A stretch of 64,000 bases of DNA from Mesorhizobium mediterraneum (GCF_002284565.1 NZ_NPKI01000032.1:248390-312389); one strand, 5' to 3'. Shown: positions 17,988 through 27,512, numbered from the stretch's first letter. Numbers and translations are program-made. Notes: a model not told the origin generated them from the letters alone.

Positions 17988-18785
17988 ATGACCTGTTTCC
18001 TCTGCCTGCAATGTGGCGTCCAGTTCGCGGCAGCAGCCGCGCCGCCGGACCACTGCCCGATTTGTGAGGACGAGCGGCAATATGTGCGTTGGGAGGGCCA
18101 GGCCTGGATCACGCCGGAAGAGCTCGCCGCCGGGCATCGGATCGTGATGAAAGACGACGCCGGCGTGCTCGCCTTCGGCATCGAGCCACGCTTCGCCATC
18201 GGTCAGCGTGCGTTGCTGGCGCAAACGCCGCACGGCAATGTGCTGTGGGACTGTATCTCGATGGTCAATGACGAGGCGGTGGCCGAAATCAACCGGCGGG
18301 GCGGCCTGGCCGCGATCGCCATTTCGCACTGCCATTATTATTCGGCAATGGTCGAGTGGAGCGAAGCGTTTGGCGGCGTGCCGATCTACCTGCACACCGA
18401 TGATCGCAAGTGGATCATGCGACCGCATCCGGCTGTTATCAGCTGGGAGGGCGAGACGCGTGCCCTAAATCCCTCGCTGACACTTATCCGTTGTGGTGGT
18501 CACTTTGCCGGCGGCCAGGTGCTGCACTGGAAGCGCGACGGCGGCGACGCCATCCTGGCCGGCGACATCTTGCAGGTGACGCCTACGCGCCGCCATGTCA
18601 GCTTCATGTACAGCTACCCGAACTACATCCCGCTCAATGCGGCGAAAGTGCTCGGCATCAAGGCCGCGCTGGAGCCTTTCGCGTTCGACCATATCTATGG
18701 CGCATGGTGGAACCAGAACGTCCTCGGAGACGCAAAGGCGGCATTTGCAGCGTCGGTTGCGCGGTATCTCGCGGCGATCGCCTGA
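17988..18785 (+). CDS. MBL-fold metallo-hydrolase with N-terminal zinc-ribbon-like motif
   Basis: This 265-residue protein starts with CxxC...CxxC (CFLCLQC...CPIC), a likely zinc ribbon, then has a metallo-beta-lactamase core with AISHCHYYSAM near residue 114, where the usual HxHxDH is reduced to HxH, and GGHFAGGQVLHW plus AGDILQVTPTRRH later. Metal binding may be partial. It sits 33 bases after the VWA gene and probably shares its transcript. The substrate is unknown. Confidence 0.82.
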   Translation: MTCFLCLQCGVQFAAAAAPPDHCPICEDERQYVRWEGQAWITPEELAAGHRIVMKDDAGVLAFGIEPRFAIGQRALLAQTPHGNVLWDCISMVNDEAVAEINRRGGLAAIAISHCHYYSAMVEWSEAFGGVPIYLHTDDRKWIMRPHPAVISWEGETRALNPSLTLIRCGGHFAGGQVLHWKRDGGDAILAGDILQVTPTRRHVSFMYSYPNYIPLNAAKVLGIKAALEPFAFDHIYGAWWNQNVLGDAKAAFAASVARYLAAIA

Positions 18786-18892
18786 GGAATTCTTCGCGGC
18801 ATCGAAAATATGGGCAAACGCCGTAACGAATGCCTATTTTAGGCGAACTTGGGAAGGCAACCCAAATAGCGGCATGAGCTAAGAGGCAAAAA

Positions 18893-19297
18893 ATGGATAG
18901 CCATACCTACCCAGTCACCCGCACCGATGCCGAATGGCGCGCGCGCCTGTCGCCAGAGCAATATGCGGTGATGCGCAACCACGGCACCGAGCGGCCAGGC
19001 AGTTGCGCCTTGCTCCACGAGAAGCGCGCCGGCACCTTTTCCTGTGTCGGCTGCGACCAGCCCTTGTTCGAGTCCAAGCTGAAATTCGAGAGCGGCACCG
19101 GCTGGCCGAGCTTCAACGACCCGGTGCCCGGTTCGGTCGAGACGACCGTCGACCGCAGCTACGGCATGGTCCGCACAGAATGCCACTGCGCTCGCTGCGG
19201 CAGCCATCTCGGCCACGTCTTCGAGGACGGTCCGCCGCCGACCGGCCTGCGCTATTGCATCAATGGCGTCGCGCTGAAATTCGAGCCGGCTGCCTGA
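18893..19297 (+). CDS. msrB: Peptide-methionine (R)-S-oxide reductase
   Basis: This 134-residue enzyme repairs methionine-R-sulfoxide in proteins. It has both zinc-binding CxxC pairs (CVGC and CARC), the core GTGWPSFNDPV and the catalytic Cys122 in RYCINGVALKFEP. Length and motifs match MsrB exactly. It is preceded by GAGGCAAAAA and stands alone in a convergent pair with a small membrane-protein gene. Confidence 0.96.
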   Translation: MDSHTYPVTRTDAEWRARLSPEQYAVMRNHGTERPGSCALLHEKRAGTFSCVGCDQPLFESKLKFESGTGWPSFNDPVPGSVETTVDRSYGMVRTECHCARCGSHLGHVFEDGPPPTGLRYCINGVALKFEPAA

Positions 19298-19327
19298 CTG
19301 GAATTCGACGTTGGCAGCACTGTCCTG

Positions 19328-19672
19328 TCAGACCACCACCACCAGTATCAGCCACAGCACAGCCCCCAGCGTCATCAGCGAAGCCTTGATGCTGGGGGAT
19401 TTCTCGGCGATCCGCCACACCGCAAAAGTCAGAAAGAAGTTGTACGGCACCGGCGCGAAATGCACCGCCAGAACGAGAGCGAGCGGCAGCTTTAGCCCGA
19501 GCAAGATCAGCGCCAGCACCGACACTGCGATGTTGATCGCCGTGCCGACAAGGACAAGATCGCGCCAGAACAGCCGATCGAGCGGGGCCATGCCTTGCCA
19601 GCGCGAGCGGAAGAAGCCCAGAGCGCGGCTTGCCTCACCGCCTTCGCCTTCCAGGGGTTTTTGAGCACTCAT
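19328..19672 (-). CDS. Hypothetical small membrane protein
   Basis: This 114-residue protein has three predicted membrane segments (about residues 38-62, 66-86 and 96-114) after a polar N-terminus with FFRSRWQGMAPLDRLFWRDL. I do not recognise a named family, though similar short proteins are common in rhizobia. It is convergent with msrB and has no operon partner. Confidence 0.7.
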   Translation of the reverse strand: MSAQKPLEGEGGEASRALGFFRSRWQGMAPLDRLFWRDLVLVGTAINIAVSVLALILLGLKLPLALVLAVHFAPVPYNFFLTFAVWRIAEKSPSIKASLMTLGAVLWLILVVVV

Positions 19673-19888
19673 CGACGCGGCCTTCTCTCTATCGACAGCC
19701 GCAGGAATGTCGAACGCAGCAAGCCTGTCAACGCAAGTCGATCATCGGCACGCAAGCATATGATTTGACAGATCGTCATCAAACGGTCGTGAAACCTTTC
19801 TACGTCGCCCTTGCCGGCATCTTGGCAGAGATAAATTGCCGGAATCTGCCGCCCCCATCATCCAGTCGCCTGTCAAGGAGGTCTTGAG

Positions 19889-20398
19889 ATGAGCGATAAT
19901 GTCTACAACGTGCTGTTTCTTTGCAACGCCAATTCGGCGCGATCCATTATGGCCGAAGCCATCCTCAATCGGATTGGTGTCGGCAGGTTCAAGGCCTTTT
20001 CCGCCGGCTCGCGGCCGAAGGGCAAGGTCAATCCCTACGCAGTGCAACTGCTCGAAAGCCTCAACTACGATACGAGCTTTGCCCGTTCGAAAGGCTGGGA
20101 CGAGTTCGCCGAGCCCGACGCGCCGGAGATGCACTTCATCTTCACGCTTTGCGATAGCACCGCGAACGAATCCTGTCCGATCTGGCCGGGTCATCCGATG
20201 ACCGCACTCTGGTCGATACCGGACCCAGCCAAGGCAGACGGCGCCGAAGCCGAACTTCACCTTGCCTTTGCCGATGCCTATCGCATGCTCAACAACCGCA
20301 TCTCGCTGTTCACCAATCTGCCGATGGGTGCGCTCGACCATCTGGCGCTGCAACAGCATATCGATGCGATCGGCCGCGACACGCCGAAGCCGAACTAG
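19889..20398 (+). CDS. Low-molecular-weight protein tyrosine phosphatase/ArsC-type arsenate reductase-like protein
   Basis: This 169-residue LMW-PTP-fold protein has the catalytic P-loop CNANSARS with Cys12 and FTLCDSTANESCPIWPG further on. In arsenate reductases, a second pair of cysteines completes the redox relay; Cys residues around positions 91 and 98 could do this. No ars genes flank it, so arsenate reduction is likely from the family but not supported by context. The ATG follows AGGAGG. Confidence 0.82.
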   Translation: MSDNVYNVLFLCNANSARSIMAEAILNRIGVGRFKAFSAGSRPKGKVNPYAVQLLESLNYDTSFARSKGWDEFAEPDAPEMHFIFTLCDSTANESCPIWPGHPMTALWSIPDPAKADGAEAELHLAFADAYRMLNNRISLFTNLPMGALDHLALQQHIDAIGRDTPKPN

Positions 20399-20424
20399 CT
20401 CAAGCGGCCAACAGGCAGGTGAAG

Positions 20425-20880
20425 TCACGAACCGGCTGCGCCATCGTCTCCCAGAACCTCGGCTACGGCGCATTCGAAACGCGATGCTTCCGTCACCAGC
20501 CAGTCGGCCATGGCCGGCCAATTGTCCTCGGCAAAACAGTTCACCCGCCACATCGAATTGATGCCGAGGCCCTCGCAACTCTGTTCCGGCCTGAGTTTCA
20601 ATCTGCCTTCGATCGCCGGCTGGAACGGCTTCAACCGCGACCAGGCTTGCGTGGCACCGAACTTCTCGTTGCGGCCGAAGAAGACGCCGACATGGTTCTG
20701 CGCCGGCGCGACATACATGGAAAGGACCAAGGCGAAGTCGGGCAGCCCGCGCTGCCAGAACCAGGGTCCGCGCCGCGCCATCAGAGCCCTTTCTTCCGGA
20801 TGCCGTTCCGCGAACAGCGTCCAGAAGCCGCGTTGGCGGAATTCAGAGGCGCGACGGACGCCAAAGTCGAATTCGCTCAT
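20425..20880 (-). CDS. Conserved hypothetical protein (Trp-rich)
   Basis: I cannot assign a function to this 151-residue protein. It begins MSEFDFGVRRASEFRQRGFW and contains MARRGPWFWQRGLPDFALVLSM, VGVFFGRNEKFGATQAW and a C-terminal helix with DNWPAMADWLVTEASRFE. It is soluble and has the compact look of small conserved proteins of rhizobia. A longer frame exists upstream, but the ATG at 20880 gives the natural N-terminus. It is just downstream of the GapR gene on the same strand. Confidence 0.68.
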   Translation of the reverse strand: MSEFDFGVRRASEFRQRGFWTLFAERHPEERALMARRGPWFWQRGLPDFALVLSMYVAPAQNHVGVFFGRNEKFGATQAWSRLKPFQPAIEGRLKLRPEQSCEGLGINSMWRVNCFAEDNWPAMADWLVTEASRFECAVAEVLGDDGAAGS

Positions 20881-20932
20881 GGTTCGACCCCGTTGATGGC
20901 GCCGCAACCGCCGCCCAGGGCTGTTACCAGCC

Positions 20933-21193
20933 TTACACCATGCCGAGCGCGGCTTTGTAGAGGTCGAGGATGGTTTCCTCCTCTTGCCGCTCGGCCTGGT
21001 CCTTCTTACGCAGCCGGATGATCGACCGCATCGCCTTGGTGTCGAAGCCGGTGCCCTTGGCCTCGGCGAACACTTCCTTGATGTCGTCGGCGATCGTCTT
21101 CTTCTCTTCTTCGAGCCGCTCGATGCGCTCGATGAAGGCACGCAGCTGGCCGGCGGCAACAGTCTGGCTGGTCTCGGTGATGTCGTCGGCCAT
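20933..21193 (-). CDS. gapR: DUF2312 protein, GapR-like nucleoid-associated protein
   Basis: This 86-residue protein has the DUF2312 pattern AAGQLRAFIERIERLEEEKK...GTGFDTKAMRSIIRLRKKDQ and forms a mostly coiled-coil structure. In Caulobacter, GapR binds AT-rich overtwisted DNA ahead of forks and transcribing polymerase and stimulates topoisomerases. ATG 21193 has GGAG then six A before the start; an alternative ATG at 21217 adds eight residues. It precedes the hypothetical gene at 20425 on the same strand. Confidence 0.9.
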   Translation of the reverse strand: MADDITETSQTVAAGQLRAFIERIERLEEEKKTIADDIKEVFAEAKGTGFDTKAMRSIIRLRKKDQAERQEEETILDLYKAALGMV

Positions 21194-21326
21194 TTTTTTC
21201 TCCGCGTCGTTTTCCATGCCGCGACTCAGGAACGTGTCGCGGCGAATTTGCAGCGGTTCGATGCCCGACCGGGGGCGACCGGTCAAGCTGTTATCGATGC
21301 GGCATGAAGGGTTAGGCACACCCCAA

Positions 21327-21465
21327 GGTGTGTTGAGATTCAGGTCAGGCCGAGCCGAAAACGGTGGCTGCCGAGAACCGGAGCGGAGCGTACTTAAGTA
21401 CGTGAGCACCGGAAGCGCAGGCAGCTGGCGTTTGCAGGCCGGCATCACCTGAATGTCAACGCACC
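21327..21465. repeat. ~140-bp inverted-repeat element, copy 1
   Basis: The ends are inverted repeats: GGTGTGTTGAGATTCAGGT (21327-21345) and the complement of ACCTGAATGTCAACGCACC (21447-21465), matching 17 of 19. The centre holds a palindrome CGTACTTAAGTACG flanked by GAACCGGAGCGGAG and GAGCACCGGAAGCGCAGG. The right end abuts the pyc stop codon exactly (TTA at 21466). A second copy lies at 56581-56720. Confidence 0.9.
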
Positions 21466-24400
21466 TTACCCGAAGGCGATCAGCAAATCTTTGGCGTCGA
21501 TCTGGTCGCCGGCCTTCACCAGCACTTCGGCGATTGTGCCGTCACGCTCGGCATGCAATGCCGTCTCCATCTTCATCGCCTCGATCGACAAAAGCACGTC
21601 GCCGGCCTTGACCGCCTGGCCGGCGGCGACGGCAAGTGCCGAGACCACGCCCGGCATCGGCGCGCCGACATGCGCCTCGTTACCCGGCTCGGCCTTGCGC
21701 CGCGCCTTGGCGGCGGAAGCGCCATGCGCGCGATCCGGCACTTTGATCCGGCGCGGCTGGCCGTTGAGCTCGAAGAACACAGTGACCATGCCCTTCTCGT
21801 CGACATCGCCGATGGCGAGGCACCGCACCACCAGCGTCTTACCCTTCTCGATGTCGACGAAGATCTCGTCTTCAGGCCTCATGCCGTAGAAATAGGTCGG
21901 CGTCGGCAGCACGCTGACTGGCCCGTAGGTTTCCTGCGCTGCGGCGAAATCGGAGAAGACCTTAGGATACATCAGCCACGAGGCGAATTCGAATTCGCTA
22001 AGCTTGCGCTCGACCTTGTCCTCGATCTCCTTGCGGCTGGCCTTGAGATTGGCTGCTTTCAACAGAGAGCCAGGTCGCACGGTGATCGGCTTATCGCCCT
22101 TCAGCACTTTCTTCTGCAGCGCCTCCGGCCAACCGCCGGGCGACTGGCCGAGATCGCCGCGCAGCATGGAAACGACCGAGTCCGGGAAGGCGATGTCCCT
22201 GGCTGGATTTTCGACATCGGCAACCGTCAGGTCCTGGCTTACCATCATCAGCGCCATGTCGCCGACAACCTTGGACGACGGCGTCACCTTGACGATGTCG
22301 CCGAACATCAGATTGACGTCGTGATAGGTCTGCGCCACTTCATGCCAGCGCGTCTCCAGACCGAGCGAGCGCGCCTGTTCCTTGAGGTTGGTGAACTGCC
22401 CACCCGGCATTTCGTGCAGGTAGACCTCCGAGGCCGGCCCTTTCAGGTCGCTTTCGAAAGCGGCATACTGGTTGCGCACCGCCTCCCAGTAGAACGAGAT
22501 ATTCCTGATCCATTGCGGGTCGAGGCCCGGATCTCGCTCGGTGCCCTTCAGCGCCTCGACGATCGAGCCCAGGCAAGGCTGCGAGGTGTTGCCCGACAAG
22601 GAGTCCATCGCCGCGTCAATGGCGTCGACACCGCTGTCCACCGCCGCCAGCACCGTCGCCGCCGACAGGCCTGACGTGTCGTGCGTGTGGAAGTGGATCG
22701 GCAGATCGGTCGCCTCGCGCAGCGCCTTGAACAGTGCGCGCGCCGCCGTCGGCTTCAAGAGCCCTGCCATGTCCTTGACCGCGATGATATGGGCGCCGGC
22801 CGCCTGCAACTCCCTGGCCAGCGCGACATAGTATTTGAGGTCGTATTTGGCTCGCGCCGGGTCGAGTATGTCGCCGGTGTAGCAGATCGCCGCTTCGATC
22901 AGCTTGCCCTCGGCGCCGACCGCGTCCATGGCGACACGCATGTTGTCGACCCAGTTCAAACAGTCGAAGACGCGGAACAGGTCGATGCCGCCGGCGGCGG
23001 CCTGTTTGACGAAATGCTGGACGACATTGTCGGGATAGTTGGTGTAGCCGACGCCGTTGGCGCCGCGCAAAAGCATTTGCAGCAACAAATTGGGCGTTGC
23101 CTCGCGCACCAGCGACAGCCGTTCCCATGGGTCTTCGGTGAGGAAGCGCATGGCGACGTCGAAGGTCGCCCCGCCCCAACATTCGAGCGACAAAAGCTGC
23201 GGCAGCGCGCGCGCATAGGTGCCGGCAATGCCGGCGATGTCATATGTGCGCACGCGCGTCGCGAGCAAGGATTGGTGCCCGTCGCGCATCGTCGTGTCGG
23301 TGACCAGCACCTCTTTCTGCGCGCGCATCCAGGCCGCGAATTTCTCCGGCCCCAGCGCGTCGAGCTTCTGCTTGCTGCCATCAGGCACATTGCCGTTGAG
23401 ATAGGGCACCATGGGCGCCGCCGCATCCGCCTTCGGCTGCGGCCGGCCGCGCGTCTCGGGATGGCCGTTGACGCTGACGTCGGCCAGGTAGTTGAGCAGC
23501 TTGGTGGCGCGGTCCTGCCGCTTCACGCTGGCGAACAGTTCCGGCGTCGTATCGATGAACTTGGTCGTGTAGGAATTGTCGGCGAAACTCGGGTGATTGA
23601 TGATCGCTTCGAGGAAGGTAAGGTTGGTCGCCACGCCGCGGATACGGAACTCGCGTAGCGCCCGGTTCATGCGGGCGATGGTCTCGGCCGGCGTCGGTGC
23701 CCAGGCCGTCACCTTCTCCAGCAGCGGATCGTAGAAACGGGTGATAACCGCGCCCGAATAGGCGGTGCCGCCATCGAGGCGGATGCCGAAACCGGTGGCG
23801 CCGCGATAGGCGGTGATGCGGCCATAGTCGGGAATGAAATTGTGCTCGGGATCTTCCGTGGTGATGCGGCACTGCAGCGCGTGGCCGTTGAGCCTGATAT
23901 CCTTCTGCGCCGGCACGCCCGATTCAGGCGTGCCGATGGCGAAACCATCGAGGATGTGGATCTGCGCCTTGACGATGTCGATGCCCGTCACCTGCTCGGT
24001 GACGGTGTGCTCGACCTGGATGCGAGGGTTGACCTCGATGAAGTAGAATTTGCCGGTGTCGGCATCCTGCAGGAACTCGACCGTGCCGGCCCCGATATAG
24101 CTCGTCTCGCGGGCGATCTTCAGCGCATGATCGCAAAGCTCTTCGCGCCGTGACATTTCGAGATACGGCGCCGGCGCGCGCTCGACCACCTTCTGGTTGC
24201 GGCGCTGGATGGAGCAATCGCGCTCGAACAGGTGCACGGCATTGCCGTGTGTGTCGCCCAGCACCTGCACCTCGACATGGCGGGCGCGCTCGATCAGCTT
24301 TTCGAGATAGACCTCGTCCTTGCCGAAGGCGGCTTTCGCTTCGCGCTTGCCCTCCGTCACTTCGCGGGCGAGATCGGTTTCCGAGCGGATGGCGCGCATG

Positions 24401-24924
24401 CCGCGGCCGCCGCCGCCCCACGATGCCTTCAGCATCACCGGATAGCCGATCGTCTTGGCGAGCGCCTTCACCGCCTCCATATCGTCCGGCAACGGCTCGG
24501 TAGCGGGGACCACCGGCACACCAACCTCGATCGCCAGGTTGCGCGCGGCGACCTTGTTGCCGAGCCTGCGCATCGTATCCGGCTTGGGTCCGATAAAGAC
24601 GACGCCGGCCTTGGCGCAGGCTTCGGCGAATTCGGGGCTTTCCGACAACAGCCCATAGCCCGGATGGATGGCATCGGCGCCCGAAAGCCTGGCGACGCGG
24701 ATCACCTCCTCGATCGACAGATAGCTTTCGATCGGTCCCATATCCCTGGTCAGATGCGGCCCGCGCCCAACCTGGTAGCTTTCGTCGGCCTTGAAGCGGT
24801 GCAGCGAGTATTTGTCCTCCTCGGCCCAGATCGCCACGGTTTTGAGGCCGAGTTCGTTGGCCGCGCGGAAGACGCGGATGGCGATTTCGGACCGGTTGGC
24901 GACAAGGATCTTCGAAATTGCCAA
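21466..24924 (-). CDS. pyc: Pyruvate carboxylase
   Basis: This 1152-residue biotin enzyme makes oxaloacetate from pyruvate and bicarbonate, replenishing the TCA cycle. It has biotin carboxylase (about residues 1-450), carboxyltransferase (530-820) and C-terminal biotinyl domains, with the biotin lysine at K1118 in EAMKMETAL. Start codon: only TTG is available; TTG 24924 has GGAG 8 nt upstream, while TTG 24930 has only 2 nt. It has the usual length for single-chain rhizobial pyc. A 139-bp repeat begins right after the stop. Confidence 0.98.
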   Translation of the reverse strand: MAISKILVANRSEIAIRVFRAANELGLKTVAIWAEEDKYSLHRFKADESYQVGRGPHLTRDMGPIESYLSIEEVIRVARLSGADAIHPGYGLLSESPEFAEACAKAGVVFIGPKPDTMRRLGNKVAARNLAIEVGVPVVPATEPLPDDMEAVKALAKTIGYPVMLKASWGGGGRGMRAIRSETDLAREVTEGKREAKAAFGKDEVYLEKLIERARHVEVQVLGDTHGNAVHLFERDCSIQRRNQKVVERAPAPYLEMSRREELCDHALKIARETSYIGAGTVEFLQDADTGKFYFIEVNPRIQVEHTVTEQVTGIDIVKAQIHILDGFAIGTPESGVPAQKDIRLNGHALQCRITTEDPEHNFIPDYGRITAYRGATGFGIRLDGGTAYSGAVITRFYDPLLEKVTAWAPTPAETIARMNRALREFRIRGVATNLTFLEAIINHPSFADNSYTTKFIDTTPELFASVKRQDRATKLLNYLADVSVNGHPETRGRPQPKADAAAPMVPYLNGNVPDGSKQKLDALGPEKFAAWMRAQKEVLVTDTTMRDGHQSLLATRVRTYDIAGIAGTYARALPQLLSLECWGGATFDVAMRFLTEDPWERLSLVREATPNLLLQMLLRGANGVGYTNYPDNVVQHFVKQAAAGGIDLFRVFDCLNWVDNMRVAMDAVGAEGKLIEAAICYTGDILDPARAKYDLKYYVALARELQAAGAHIIAVKDMAGLLKPTAARALFKALREATDLPIHFHTHDTSGLSAATVLAAVDSGVDAIDAAMDSLSGNTSQPCLGSIVEALKGTERDPGLDPQWIRNISFYWEAVRNQYAAFESDLKGPASEVYLHEMPGGQFTNLKEQARSLGLETRWHEVAQTYHDVNLMFGDIVKVTPSSKVVGDMALMMVSQDLTVADVENPARDIAFPDSVVSMLRGDLGQSPGGWPEALQKKVLKGDKPITVRPGSLLKAANLKASRKEIEDKVERKLSEFEFASWLMYPKVFSDFAAAQETYGPVSVLPTPTYFYGMRPEDEIFVDIEKGKTLVVRCLAIGDVDEKGMVTVFFELNGQPRRIKVPDRAHGASAAKARRKAEPGNEAHVGAPMPGVVSALAVAAGQAVKAGDVLLSIEAMKMETALHAERDGTIAEVLVKAGDQIDAKDLLIAFG

Positions 24925-25103
24925 GGACAAGGCTCCGGACGCTGACGGGGAAGGAAACTGGCGCCATGATTAACGCGAAAATGCTGCAGCGCAAACAAAA
25001 TCGGGCGGCGATTAAACCGATTTAAATCGATTCTTTTTGCTCTGAGCGCCGCGTGTTTCCCTCGAATGCGCAAAGGACGCTTTAACAACGGGTAACACAT
25101 CAA

Positions 25104-25135
25104 ACGAAAAATGCCCGGCGCGAAGCGCCGGGCAT
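25104..25135 (-). terminator. Rho-independent terminator of the liv operon
   Basis: On the minus strand AATGCCCGGCGC-TTC-GCGCCGGGCATT is followed by TTTTCGTTT. It ends 26 bases past the substrate-binding-protein stop, so it closes the ABC transporter operon (25161-31474). The strong, perfect 12-bp stem leaves little doubt. Confidence 0.9.
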
Positions 25136-25160
25136 TCCGGAACTGCCGTCGTCGACAGGC

Positions 25161-26279
25161 TTACATTTTCTGGATGTAGGTGTACTTGCCGTCGTCGCCC
25201 TTCTTCCATTCGTACATGACGTAGCCAGGCAGCGTCGGATCGCCCTTCGCGTCATAGGAAAGATCGCCCAGCACCGTCTTGAACGGGCCATTCGCCTTGA
25301 GAGCCTTGGCAACTTCCATCGGATCGTTCGACTTGGCGGCTGTGGCGGCTCCCGCGATAGCCTGCATGGCGGCGTAGGAGTAGAGCGTGTAGGCCTCCGG
25401 CTCGAAGCCCTGCGCACGGAACTTCTCAACGAGTTCCTTGTTCGCCGGGATCAGACGCGGATCCGGGCCGAACGTGTTCAACGTGCCCGCAACCGCGTCG
25501 CCCGCGATTGAGGCCAGCTCGTTCGACACGATGCCGTCGCCGGAAACCAGCGTGGCCTTGAGGCCCTGGTCAGCCACCTGGCGGATGATCAGGCCGGCTT
25601 CGGTGTGCAGACCACCCCAATAGATGATGGAAACGCCGGCTTGCTTCATCTTGGCGATCAGCGCCGAGAAGTCCTTGTCGCCGACATTGACGCCTTCGTA
25701 CATGACTTCCGTCACGCCGGCAGCGTTCATCGCCTTCTTGGTCTCGTCGGCAAGGCCCTGGCCGTAGGTCGTCTTGTCGTGGATGACCGCGATCTTGGCA
25801 TCCTTGAAGTTCGACGCGAGGTAAGCGCCGGCGATGCTGCCCTGCTGGTCGTCACGTCCGCAGGTGCGAAACGTGTTCCACATGCCGCGTTCGGTGAACT
25901 TCGGATTGGTCGCGGCCGGTGTGATCTCGAGGATACCGTTTTCCGCGTAGACTTCCGATGCCGGGATCGAAACGCCCGAGTTGAAGTGGCCGACCACGAA
26001 CTTGACCCCGTCGCCGACGAACTTGTTGGCGACCGAAATGCCCTGCTTCGGATCGGAGACGTCGTCGCCGACGGTGAGCTTGATCTGCTCGCCGTTGATG
26101 CCGCCGGCCGCATTGATGTCGGCGACAGCCTGTTCGGCGCCCTTCTGCAGCTGCGCGCCAAAAGCGGCATTCGGACCGGTGATCGGACCGGCGACGCCGA
26201 CCAGGATGTCAGCCCACGCGCTTCCGCTGAACGCGACGAGCGCGGTCAGGGCGACGGCGGACAAAAGTGATTTTCTCAT
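25161..26279 (-). CDS. livK: Branched-chain amino acid ABC transporter substrate-binding protein
   Basis: This 372-residue periplasmic protein starts with signal peptide MRKSLLSAVALTALVAFSGSAWA and has the LivK-type type I fold (ILVGVAGPITGPNAAFGAQLQKGAEQAVADINAAGG). It captures the ligand for the LivHMGF transporter encoded upstream. ATG 26279 has GGAG 8 nt upstream and gives the proper signal peptide. Many rhizobial members bind leucine/isoleucine/valine, but others bind proline or other amino acids, so the ligand is not fixed by sequence. An intrinsic terminator follows. Confidence 0.92.
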   Translation of the reverse strand: MRKSLLSAVALTALVAFSGSAWADILVGVAGPITGPNAAFGAQLQKGAEQAVADINAAGGINGEQIKLTVGDDVSDPKQGISVANKFVGDGVKFVVGHFNSGVSIPASEVYAENGILEITPAATNPKFTERGMWNTFRTCGRDDQQGSIAGAYLASNFKDAKIAVIHDKTTYGQGLADETKKAMNAAGVTEVMYEGVNVGDKDFSALIAKMKQAGVSIIYWGGLHTEAGLIIRQVADQGLKATLVSGDGIVSNELASIAGDAVAGTLNTFGPDPRLIPANKELVEKFRAQGFEPEAYTLYSYAAMQAIAGAATAAKSNDPMEVAKALKANGPFKTVLGDLSYDAKGDPTLPGYVMYEWKKGDDGKYTYIQKM

Positions 26280-26418
26280 GTAAAACGCTCCCATTTACAG
26301 AGTGGGCGTGAATGATGCTTTCATGCGATGCCCACTTTTACTCGCAGAAAACGTACTTTGCCGATTTTCAGGCGCTTGTCACGCCGATTCATCCCCGAAA
26401 CGGCGTTAATGATGAACA

Positions 26419-26766
26419 TCAACCTTTTGGTTTCCAACTCAAAAGCGATGCTCTTTCGTAGAGCCAGCTATACTGTGTCACCATCTGGTTGGTGCGCGTG
26501 TATTGATAGCCGATGAAGCCCAATATCATCAGGACGATGGTATCGACGATGTAGTACTGCAGTGAGAACATCGTGCCGCCGAACAGCGCGTGATGGATGA
26601 ACCTTACGGCGATGCCGAGGCCGAGCATGTAAGCGAACAACTGGACGAAGCTGCGCCATGTCTGGGCGCAGGCCTTGCCCGTCATCCAGGCCGCCCAGCC
26701 GCCAAGCAGGCAGGTGACGAAGAAGAACTGCCAGACCGAGGGTTCCTCATAGAGAATGCCCTGCAT
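26419..26766 (-). CDS. DUF6867 membrane protein of liv operon
   Basis: This 115-residue protein has three membrane segments (about residues 13-30, 40-62 and 70-90) and begins MQGILYEEPSVWQFFFVTCL. It matches the DUF6867 type that accompanies liv operons in rhizobia. It lies between livF and livK in the same direction, with short spacing (17 bases after livF), so it is probably an accessory factor of this transporter; its role is unknown. Confidence 0.8.
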   Translation of the reverse strand: MQGILYEEPSVWQFFFVTCLLGGWAAWMTGKACAQTWRSFVQLFAYMLGLGIAVRFIHHALFGGTMFSLQYYIVDTIVLMILGFIGYQYTRTNQMVTQYSWLYERASLLSWKPKG

Positions 26767-26783
26767 GATGAAGACTCCTGAAC

Positions 26784-27512
26784 TCAGTGATGGCCGCCTT
26801 CGAGATAGGCGGCACGCACGTCCGGATCGGCGAGCAGCTCCTTGCCGGTGCCGCTCATCGTCACATTGCCGTTGACCATGACATAGCCCCGCGTGGCGAG
26901 CTTCAGCGCGCCGAAGGCGTTCTGCTCGACCAGGAACACGGTCAGCCCCTGCGTGCGGTTCAACTCGCGGATGGCGTCGAAGATCTGCTTGACGATCAGC
27001 GGCGCCAGGCCCAGCGACGGCTCGTCGAGCAGGAGCAGCTTCGGCCGCGCCATCAGCGCGCGCGCGATCGACAGCATCTGCTGCTCGCCGCCCGACAGCG
27101 TGCCGCCGCGCTGGGCAATGCGTTCCTTCAGGCGCGGAAACAGCGTGAACACCTTCTCGGCGTCCTCGTCGTAATGCTGGAGGTTGTCGAGGCTGGCGCC
27201 CATCTGCAGGTTTTCCATCACCGTCATGCGCGGGAAGATGCGCCGGCCCTCCGGCGACTGGGCGATGCGCATGCGCGCGATCTCATGGGTCGGCAGCTGG
27301 GTGATGTCGGTGCCGGCGAAGGTGATGGTACCCGCCCGCGCCCGTGGAGCACCGAAAATGGTCATCATCAGCGTCGACTTACCGGCGCCGTTGGCGCCGA
27401 TCAGCGCCACGATCTCGCCCTGCTTGACGGTGACATCGACGCCGTTCAGCGCCCTGATGTTGCCGTAGTAGGTCTGGACACCCTTGATATCGAGCAGCGT
27501 TGTGCCGGCCAT
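26784..27512 (-). CDS. livF: Branched-chain amino acid ABC transporter ATPase LivF
   Basis: This 242-residue ATPase has Walker A GANGAGKST, signature LSGGEQQMLSIARAL and Walker B LLLLDEPSLGLAP. It forms a heterodimer with LivG to power uptake through LivH/LivM. ATG 27512 overlaps the livG stop codon by one base (TGATG), giving tight translational coupling. Length matches LivF (about 235-245). Confidence 0.95.
   Translation of the reverse strand: MAGTTLLDIKGVQTYYGNIRALNGVDVTVKQGEIVALIGANGAGKSTLMMTIFGAPRARAGTITFAGTDITQLPTHEIARMRIAQSPEGRRIFPRMTVMENLQMGASLDNLQHYDEDAEKVFTLFPRLKERIAQRGGTLSGGEQQMLSIARALMARPKLLLLDEPSLGLAPLIVKQIFDAIRELNRTQGLTVFLVEQNAFGALKLATRGYVMVNGNVTMSGTGKELLADPDVRAAYLEGGHH

Noticed and set aside
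19889..20398. An arsenic resistance operon
   Set aside because: Only an ArsC/LMW-PTP-like gene is present; there is no ArsB/Acr3 pump or metal-type ArsR next to it, and the ArsR at 7458 lacks the metal-binding motif.
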